This document shows, one piece after another, positions 55,401 to 64,000 of a stretch of DNA of 64,000 bases (positions are counted from its first letter, which is position 1; the number at the start of each line of letters is the position of its first letter). The stretch is from the NCBI GenBank assembly GCA_007026445.1, contig VDMD01000016.1:496001-560000 (forward strand), written 5' to 3'. The notes beneath the pieces are model-generated. The model was not told the DNA's origin. It was given only the letters and a program-made list of their open reading frames with translations, and made no database searches. The stretch is from Schizophyllum amplum (taxonomy: Eukaryota > Basidiomycota > Agaricomycetes > Agaricales > Schizophyllaceae). The position numbers and the translations under genes are program-made.

Positions 55401-58400
55401 TGGTGCATGGGCATCTGCGCGACGCCATGATAGATTGGCAGCGACAGCGCTCGGAGGTAGAATTATCAGACGACATAACACACGACCTACTTTTCCTTAG
55501 CATTCGGCCGTAGACGCGCTCGATGACCAGCGATCTCACGTGCGCGCTCCGGCCTGGCGGGAGCGGACACTGGTGTGGTCTGACCTTTCGCCTTCGCTGC
55601 TGGCGCCTTTGGTACAACCCTCGCAGAGGTTGCTTTACGATCCCGGCTTCGTAGACGACGAGCCGCGAGCTTCGCCAGTAGCAAACAAGAAAGGATGGCC
55701 GCGGCGCGCCAGTTCTTCCCGGAGTGGTGCATGCCAAAGTCTCAACAAAGTCCAGACTGAGCAACACCCGGCAAGGACGGCGAGCAACGTTGGTGTGGCG
55801 GAGGCGAAGAGGGGGGTGAGTGCGGGAGAAGCTACTGTAGCAGCCAGATAGGTCTACATGTGCGAGTGTGGTGAGAAGCGAATGTACACGAGACTATCGA
55901 AAAACGTACTCCTGCCATCCATGCAGCACCGCCGGCAGTGGCGCAACAAACGTAAGTAGTTCTTCTTGTGAAATAGACGGTGATCATTGTCTTCGGTATC
56001 GGCTCGGCAGATGATTGACACGTCGAGGTCAAGAGCTAGAGAGGTATTGTCAGTGCAATTAGATTCCTGAGCACGTACGCGACTTTCGCAGACACCCCGG
56101 CAGCAACGTCGAGCCCTAGCAACTCACCTCCATAGCTACACCATCCATCACCTCGAACAGCACCGTTCAGCTCTCTGGGATCTGCCAGCTTGCTGGCTTT
56201 AAGCGCTGCCAGCAACGCCTAGTAAAAGCGTCCTCGCCGCCGTCGCCCCCTGGTGAGCGTGTCAGGGCCATGTCGTTTGCGCAAAGGAGCTCCGCGTCAA
56301 TGTCGACGTCAGTGAGGAGGCACACGGCCTAGTCGTCGAAGGCTTCAGGGAAAAATATGGGACGAGGAAGAGGAGGAGTGAAAGGGCAATAAGGGCAGTC
56401 TGAGATCAGCGCTAGCGTCAGTCTAGAGTATGAGGAGTCCCCGTCTTGAAAAAGGCCTGTGGTGGAGTTCTCGACGAGTTTATAATGGCTAGGCGCAGTC
56501 GAGAAGGCAGCGGAGTGCGCGGTCACAGAGTCTCCCACGAGTACGCGGCGAGGGGAGGCCTCACTCTATCGCTTGCCGTTTCAGTCCCGATCCCTGTGCT
56601 CGTTGAGTGTTCGTTGCTTTGCTCTAGAGCGTGTGGTAGAATACTAGACCAGAGAATGGGGCATGGAGGGAAAGAGATCGTCCCCATCACGCTGAGTGAA
56701 CGAATGAGGGATGCGTGAAATCTCCCTCGAGAGCGACGGTAGAGGATGTGGGTGACCAGTGCACAGTAGTCAACCCTCTCTCCAATGTGAAGCCTCAATT
56801 TCACCGCCACGCTCAAGTGCTCGTCGTGCCATCGAGAGCGCGCCGCTCCCGCTCCAGCGCACGCTTGATTATCGAGTGGGTGAGTACTTACGAGCATATC
56901 GAGCGTGAGTTCACGCTCGAGACGTGAATGACAAGTAGTTCGTAAGTTGCCGCGTAGCACCAGGAAGACGGTGGAGTGGACATGGCGGCCACACTGAGCA
57001 CGGAGCACGGTGAGCTTGCGATGATGAGCAGGTGCGAGTTCGAAGTCACGATGTGTCTTTACGATCACGTGTATTCGGCGCAGCAAATCACGACCAAACA
57101 TTGCTGGTCTTGTCTTCGCGCAAGTTCGCCGTGTGTGTCATCCTTCTTGCTTTCTCCCATTGTGGTCGTCCGGCCAACCATCTCGACTTCCTCATGTCTC
57201 CGTCGGGCTGTATCTGACGATGACGAGCAGTCCGCCGCACCCCGGCTTCCTTTCGAAGACTCGGAAAATGTCACGATGAAGCGTCATAATAGCGCGATGA
57301 ACCACAGCCTACGATCGCTTCGTCGGCCTTGACAATGTGTCTCTCCCTGAAAAGGCAGCGGAATCCACGTATCCCCGAAAATCTGTCTATCTGGACTCGA
57401 GCGTGGTGAGCGAATCGACGTGTCGGGCCACTGATACGAATGGTGCAGCGCATTTATGACGAAGTTAGTGTACGCGAAGACGACAAGGGCTGCGGGCTAC
57501 GGGGAGAAGGCGAAGGGCACGCCTTGTGAGTCATGTTATGCGCATATATGCGCTCAAAATCTGACTTGATTCCGAGCCCAACGCCCAGAGTGTCGTACTC
57601 CTCGCACGACACGTCATCGTCTATTGTTTGTGCTTTGCTGTCTTCCCCCACATCCCTACATCTCTATGTCTCGGCTCAAGACACCGTCAATATGTTTCAA
57701 TAGATCCTTCATTATCTCCCCAAGAAGGCCGCGCGCGAATGGACAGGCCTGCTCCGAACATGGCCATCACCCACGACGTAACTCGAAATCGTTACAGAAC
57801 TGGTACGCAGCCTTTGTGCGACATTCATGCTTGGACTAACGTACCACAGATGTGACTGAATGCGCGGACTCGCCCGCGCCGTCCATGCCACTTCTCAGTC
57901 GCGCTCCTTGTTTCACGGCCAGGACCGGCCTCGCCTACCGTTGCTTGTTCGTGTTTTATTATGATTTTCTGCTTCGTTCGCCTTGCTCTCTTTTTGCTAT
58001 TGTCTCATGCTCTGTACTACCCGCTTGAGTTTGACTACTGTGCTCGTCTCCGAAGTCGATAGTATACTGTCTGCCACTGATGTAGACAAATAGTCAATAT
58101 ACACGCTGTTTGACGATGACTACGAGACCAATGTGTGAACAGCCTGGTGGTAATGTTCAACGCCTGGACGGCCTCACAACGTCGTCAATGCATTGGTTAC
58201 ATCGCAAGCACTGCTGATGCCTTAGCTACCTTAGGAGGTCCGTCACGCATTACCTACCTCGTCAGATCGCGCAACCTTGCAAGGTAGGCCGGACCTGCCC
58301 AGGAAAATGCAATACACGCAGGTACCTAACGCGTGGAGGTACCTTCCCAGGCGTTGGGAGGCCTCGTAAGCTTTTAGCAAAATGTCTGATGGCCGTCGTC

Positions 58401-58460
58401 GCTCTCGCATCACTCACGTCCGCGCAGGAGTATCTCGTCAAGGTGATTTAGGATGAGTCT
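55401..58460. other. 3-kb region without a convincing gene
   Basis: Open frames up to about 190 codons exist on both strands, but none shows domain motifs, splice-supported continuation or plausible composition. Around 58190-58400 the sequence has short palindromes and repeated GGTACC/AAGGTA motifs. It may be decayed repeat or regulatory sequence. Confidence 0.4.
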
Positions 58461-58828
58461 GCTTTGATCCGTTGTAGCCGAAGGCTCATATCACTAAGTG
58501 GGTGGGATATCCTGATGCAGACAACTCGTACGATACCGCGATACTTGCTGCGGCCCCACCACCTTCTGACGCACCACGTATACAGTTACCTGGCCAAGGA
58601 AGACGAGCCTTTTGCGGAAGATATGATACATAGTCTCTGGGAAGCCCTTGACGGACCCGGCAACGACGATCGGGACTATCGACCAGGGGAGATTCTCAAA
58701 GCTCCGGCGAAATGGATGGGTGAGTGCGGAGTGGATAGCCCCATGCATGCGCAAGACACGATTTGGTTTTTGTCGTACAGAGCGTCAAAGCAGGAAGTCT
58801 CTCCGCAAGTATGGCCGCAAGCAGCCCG

Positions 58829-61800
58829 CTAATCGTCAAGGGTGAGGTCGACAACGTGCATCCGCTTGCGCTCCTCTTCCTCTTTCCACGATGCAATCGC
58901 CGACCGGCGAAGCTCTCGTCCTAGAGCTCGCCCAATTGGAAGTGGGACCGCATTGCCGATTTGTCGATGTAACTAGAAATGTATCATTCATATGTCTGCC
59001 CAAGCTGCTTGTATGTTGCCACTCACTGTCAGAACATCATCTTTCTCCATGCGCTCGAAGACGAACCAGTCCGGGAAGCCTTGCGCTCGTGCCAGCTCGC
59101 GAACCGTGACAAGCCTGCTACACTATAGGTGCGTGAGTCGATTGCGAGGATGAGGGCGTGAGTGCGCGCACCGAATAATGCAGCACTCGCCCCTGCTTCG
59201 CTGTTGGTCCGATATTCGTGGTTATCGCGGGGAAGGACCCTTTAGGGTTTAGGCGACCATAATAGACTAGGCATGCAGACGTGAATCCAGAGAGCGACGA
59301 GGATGTGGTGATGCGTACCGGTGCGATATCCGCTACGACCACTTGCGGATATAGGATTGGACGGTGTAAAGTAATGCAAGTCCTGTGGAAGGTCTGCGAG
59401 GGTAAGGTCAGCCTGAAGGTACAGCTTTCGCCGAGGTCGTCGTACCGCGTGCGTCGCCTCCCTTCGGGATTGCGATGACCCTCCAAAGCCGCATCAGAAA
59501 GGCGCGAGAAGGAGTCGATGTAGTGGACGTACCGCTCCACGTTCCGAAGAGGAAGCTGCCTGGTAAAATGCTGCAGATCTTTGGACGGCTTGCAGCGGGC
59601 GGCCCGCTGGAAGGAAGTCGTTTCCACGTGTTCGTAGCGCTCGCCGCCCTCATAGCCCCAGAGCGAGTGAGAGTTGCACGGAACTGCCGGTGCATCATTG
59701 GGAGACGGTCGCTTTGGATGTTTCCTGGCGCCCATACTTCAGTCACTCGATTGATGCCATGTGTAGCGAGCCTCACCAGTGGAAGCGCTTCAGATCGTCA
59801 ATGGCATCGGCCACCGTGACCGCTCGATATGGCGCAACACCGTGGCATGTGTCGATCGGCCGAATTGTCGTGGCGGCCGTCTTCGAGAGCATCAAGGTGA
59901 GCTTCTCGTACTGCTTCGCCACCGTCGTGAAGTCATGCGTCGGCTGCGGCAAGTCCGGCAGCGGGAAGCTCTGCTTTGCGGCAACGACGAAAAAGCGCAC
60001 TCGGTGTTGCGGAGCCCCATAGTGTCCCGCCTGCATCAGGCAGAAACGGGACTGGTATCTGGAGGCATTCGTTAGGCAAGATAGACAATAGGGCAAGACA
60101 GAACGGCACCCCATCTCTCCTAAAGCACGGATGCAAAGCTTCAAGCCGCCCCTCTCGATTCCGCCACTGACACGGTTCGCGCTGACTTGTCGCGAGAGAA
60201 GATTATATTGGAGGAATCCTGGCACGTTCTCGAAGAAGACAAACTGTGGCTTGAGGAAGCCGACCCAGGAAAGCGCGTTCCATATGAGATTGTTCTTCTT
60301 GTCGCCCACACGCCGAAATCGATTCAAGAGGGAATGCGACTGACTGAAGGTTGCGAGTGGCACCCATTAATGACAACCGCCAGTAAGCTCGTTGCGACTT
60401 ACCACGGAAACCCTGCAACGACGACTTCCACGTCCCCTGGCTTGACAGGTGGTGGACAAGAGATGGACTCATCGAAGATCTGCGTCGGTGCTGGGAATGG
60501 ACTCCCGCTCGGCAAGGTGATGTTCTCCTGGCGCTTGATCGCGTATTCCAGTATCACATTAGCGCACTGATTATAGACCTGCACGCCGGGGAAGTTGGCC
60601 ATAACGGTTTTCGCTGCTGAAGGTGACTTCTCGATGAGATGCGTGAGCTCCATGCATCGACTTCCCTGCGCGAGACCGAGGCTGAACGCGCCTACACCGC
60701 CGAACACATCCAAAGCGCGCAGTTTGCGTTTCTCGCAGTGCTTCGCGAAGGGCCGCTCGACCTTCTTGTAGTTCGTCACGAGAGCGGCTGCGCATACTTT
60801 GCAGCATCGCACATCTTCGGCTCGAGCAAGAGTCGACCGCTGAGTCCATCTAGAACTCTTCGTAGGGAAGCTGTATTTGACGAAGAAGTTATAAGGTTCT
60901 TCAAACCAGCCCGGGATGTCCTTCGCCTGATCATAGTGGACGACCAGGCAGGGATGGATAAGTTCGGTGGCGGATATCGTGATAGTGGGCTCAGCAGTGG
61001 TGAGGAAAAGATGTTGCTGAAGATAATCAGTCACAATCATGAGGGCATATAAAGACTTACCTCGTCTCTCAGTTCGTAAACGGGAAGGTCAATGATATCC
61101 ATGTAGCGCCCCAAAGGTCGTATGCGTACACACAGCGTATCATCGTCAGGGGAGCGTTCGAAGCGGCGGATCTGGCCGATGAGGGCAGGCCCTTCATCCG
61201 CGCGGTATAGACAATAGTCGAGTCTGTGGTACGCCTGGCCACAGTACTCGACAAACATCTGCCCATCGCGAAACTTGCGCGGATAAGGGTCAGCCTCCTC
61301 TATCTTGTCCTGGTATGCTTGACAGGAGGAGCACTTCGCGTCATCCAAATCGGGTAGTTTGAGGTCGATGAGAGATGCAGTCGTCTTGTCGAAGGAGTAC
61401 CTGTTCAAGAAAATAGGTCATGACAAAGAAGAACATTACTACAGTTTACTCACCTGCAGAAAAATTCCCCTAGCGGTGCCGACGACACGTTCCAGTGTAC
61501 CTCCAGGCGACCCAAGACCTCTCTCGGATGTCGTCGATCACACAAGCCAGTGAGAAACAGCTCTTGGGGATGTGCGATTTCATCCAACCAGGATGACGGT
61601 GCGGCCTCGAACCATTGTATATGAATCGACTCTGAGGTGCGGTCCATGGAGATGATTGTGGCAAACCAAAAGACGTCGCACAAATGATTGCCTGACTGTA
61701 CGTCCGGCATCGCCTCGTACTTCATTAGAATGACGCAGTCACCGACCTGTCGCCGGAGGTCAGTATCGCGTTCGCATGCACGCGCAAAGGCCGAGATGAC

Positions 61801-63228
61801 GCACCGCATATCTGCACTTCCCCGCCTGATCCTCAACAACGACGGCCCTCGGTCGGGGTTCCGCGCGCGAGCCCTCGAAGTGGAAATATCGCTTCGCCGG
61901 CTGCTTCCGCAACGCCTCTATCATCTGCGCCTCCCTTTCGTGGTGCCGTTCGAAGAACGAGTCATCAGGCAGGCCACCTGCACCACGCCGTCCGATGACT
62001 TTGACGCTTTCGGTGAGGCGGCCCTCGGCGAGCTGCGCGACGAGCGGGATAACCGTTGTCGTGTTCTGATTTTCTGGACGCAGTACTGCCAGGTCGAGGT
62101 TGCGCTCGTCGCTCCAGTGCGTTGGCTTCTTCGGACCCTCGCGTCGTTGTAGTTGGCCGGCGTGCGGAAGCAGGTCCTTCACCAGCCTGGCTTGGACCAC
62201 ATCATTGAAATCACTGGCGTCCAGGCCTCGGATGGCAGCCTGGATCTGCGCTTTCTGCAGGTTGTCAACTCACGTCTTCGAGTGCAGGAAATTATATGCA
62301 TACAGAGTTCTTGATATCTTCTGGTCGTACACGTTGCCCCAGCACATCTGAGCTGCCGACCGTGGCCTTGAACGTCGACCAGCTGAGGGCCGGCTGCACA
62401 AGCGCGGTGGACACGACCAGTTGTGCGCAGAACCTTGCCAGGTAGAACTCGTCCACGTACAAGTCCCGGTAGTCCTCCGTCGGGTCCATCAGAATGTACC
62501 ACGCCTTCTCGGTCTGCACGAAGAACATGCTAGGCAGACGTCAGTACTTACTGATTTGCGGAGCTGGCCGAATAGCCACACCACGACTTACCCGTCCTTC
62601 CGCTTCGCCTCAAGAAAGCGCTTTGCAGGGGGCCAATTTCCATATACAGACCCTCATCCTCATCGGCGTCGCCGTCCTGCCCCTCATCTTCATCGGCGTC
62701 GGGCATCGCGCGCACGTAGCCCGCGGCCATGAGCCCACTATCCTCATTCCCCTCTTCTTCTTCTTCGTCGTCGTCGTCGCCGGCGCCAGCTACGGTCACC
62801 AGCGACGCCATCTGCGAACGCTTCGCGGGGTCGTATATGCAGAAGTCCGTCAGCGCGCGTATGGGCTTGTCCTTGTCGCCCTGAGCGCGAACCTCGCCCT
62901 CAATCTCGAACCCATCCCCCTCGTGTGGCGTGCCGTCCGCATGTTCGTAGAAGACAGGTCCAGCTGCGTTGGTTAGCGTTGATACGATGTAACATAGCCT
63001 GAGATTAGCGTACTTCGTTGCGTTCGCGTCTTACGAAGGATCGGGTCAGCCTCATCCGTAGATGGTAAGTACATAGTGTCAAGTACTCACCCTTCCGCTG
63101 TCTAAAGGCTCTCCCGCCCGCTTCCTCGCGGTTCGAGAGCCGGACCCAGAAGCGACAGAGGACTCCGGTATTTGAGTCTCCCCAGGAAAGCAAACCTCGA
63201 ACGCAGTCTTGTGGCTTTTCAGAGGCAT
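58829..63228 (-). CDS. DNMT1-like DNA (cytosine-5) methyltransferase (RFD-BAH-BAH-MTase)
   Basis: Roughly 1,200 aa. Start at MPLKSHKTAFEVCFPGETQ. An acidic linker, then a replication-foci-like domain (EKAWYILMDPTEDYRDLYVD), BAH1 (VGDCVILMKYEAMPDV ... FWFATIISMDRT), BAH2 (DGQMFVEYCGQAYHRLDYCL ... GRYMDIIDLPVYELRDE) and the catalytic domain. Motif I is LRALDVFGGVGAFSLGLAQG. Motif IV GFPCQSHSLLNRF has its catalytic Cys codon split by an intron (TG|T). Motif VI is FFENVPGFL, motif VIII QAGHYGAPQHRVRFFVVAA. Then VTVADAIDDLKRFHW, YGRLNPKGSFPAITTNIGPT, LVTVRELARAQGFPDWFVF and motif X HRQIGNAVPLPIGRALGREL, ending VVDLTLDD. All signature motifs are present and every junction I traced is in frame, so it should be an active 5-methylcytosine writer. 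Confidence 0.92.
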
Positions 63229-63933
63229 GTCAGTGTATACAAGAGTTCGGAATAGATTTCGGTAGATTATCAGAGGCTTAGCAGCCAAACAAAATCGAAC
63301 GAGGACATGGACGGCTTGTGGACGGCCACAAGAAGTCGGATGCAGGAGGCGCGATTCGGATTCGGCACATCAGCACCACGGTCACATGACCATAGTTTAT
63401 TCAACTTGCAGTGGCACGCCAGCGCACGCTCCGCCCACCACTCTCTCGCGTATTTGTGCACCTAACGAGCCATATAGAATTGTACATTAAGCATGCCGCC
63501 ATCGCGTGTATGTGGCGGCTGCGCGTTGGGGGTTACATCGACGGGGGCACTGTCGACGCTACTTTGCCGATAGACTACAAGAATGTGCACAAAAAGACCA
63601 AAGTGGGGAAGAGGGAAGGGAAACGCAAAAAAAGGGATGTAGTGCCGACATGTAATAGAACAGCTCGTATCGTATATGACTGAGGGATGGGGGGATGGGG
63701 AGGAGGGGGTAAAGGGCGCGCGAAAAAGGGGATATTGTTTACCATACATAACGAGAGCTGCCATATGTACCACAACCAACATACATCAGACCCGCCAGCA
63801 GTACGGGGCCGTGCGCGCTCTACGGCAACAGCACGAGGACAAAGGGACAGACGACAAGCGGGGTAACCAAGCGCTGGCGGAGGGAATAGAAAAAGAGAGT
63901 CCTAGTTCACGACTGCCGAAGAATAAAGATAAT

Positions 63934-64000
63934 CTACTCCGCCGCCGTCGGCGTTGCCTCCGCGTCCACTGCATAGTCGGGTCCGGCGAGCGCGCCCTTC
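63934..64000 (-). CDS. 3' end of a gene running off the window (partial)
   Basis: The last codons before a TAG at 63934-63936 read KGALAGPDYAVDAEATPTAAE. Only about 21 residues are visible, so the product cannot be named. A gene-poor AT-richer stretch with short purine/pyrimidine runs (63480-63930) would be its 3' flank. Confidence 0.35.
   Translation of the reverse strand, partial: KGALAGPDYAVDAEATPTAAE

Noticed and set aside
56523..57101. Minus-strand open frame of 192 codons
   Set aside because: No start context, no domain, and His/Arg/Ser-rich composition as expected from non-coding GC-balanced sequence.
57755..58015. Two-exon reading MDRPAPNMAITHDVTRNRY joined past a GTACGC...CACAG intron
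   Set aside because: The second exon is Cys/Phe/Tyr-rich low-quality sequence with no homology signal; one plausible intron is not enough.
58464..58832. Plus-strand open frame of 122 codons at the 3' side of the methyltransferase gene
   Set aside because: Composition is somewhat protein-like, but there is no domain, paralogue or splice continuation, and it overlaps the end of the confirmed minus-strand gene by a few bases.

Overview
The window is nuclear DNA of a filamentous basidiomycete, most likely an agaricomycete of the polypore or mushroom type. Genes are dense and broken by many introns of roughly 45-65 bases with GT-AG ends. The gene content (F-box/LRR proteins, DUF6533-type membrane protein, multi-copy P450s, a CFEM/GPI wall protein, a DNMT1-type DNA methyltransferase) is typical of that group. 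No species name can be supported from the sequence alone.

Layout. 0.3-5 kb: an unrecognised 486-aa protein, an F-box protein and an AIFM2/FSP1-like FAD oxidoreductase. 6.1-7.1 kb: two copies of one 513-base fold-back DNA transposon, one inserted in the other, just upstream of a tRNA-Ile gene. 7.6-9.3 kb: a Skt5/Chs4-like chitin synthase activator. 10-15 kb: two more F-box genes and a second AIFM2-like gene, all carrying apparent one-base frameshifts. 15.1-15.6 kb: a hAT-like non-autonomous element. 15.7-17.6 kb: a DUF6533-type membrane protein. 18.6-29.4 kb: four head-to-tail cytochrome P450 genes of two types in the order A-B-B-A; the first two are frameshifted. 29.5-37 kb: a quinone oxidoreductase, a possible relic of a Vma22-like gene and a large Ubp2-like deubiquitinase. 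37.4-40.5 kb: two paralogous genes of an unrecognised family. 40.8-53.4 kb: housekeeping and secreted functions: organellar BipA/TypA GTPase, UDP-glucose 4-epimerase, THO subunit 1, a small coiled-coil protein, a secreted amidase and a CFEM/GPI wall protein. 54-58.8 kb: mostly repeats and sequence without a convincing gene, apart from a possible 40-aa spliced micro-gene. 58.8-63.2 kb: a complete DNMT1-like cytosine methyltransferase. The right edge holds the last codons of a gene that continues outside.

The genes do not form one pathway. The P450 block is the only obvious specialised-metabolism or detoxification cluster, and no backbone synthase lies with it. The two most striking structural signals are the nested fold-back transposon pair, where target duplications and unit length agree exactly, and a cluster of at least a dozen one-base frameshifts confined to about 11.4-22.8 kb. 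The frameshift cluster is either a decaying block or a locally poor consensus. The strongest candidates for undescribed biology are the paralogous 37.4/39.4-kb family, the micro-gene at 54.2 kb and the fold-back element family.
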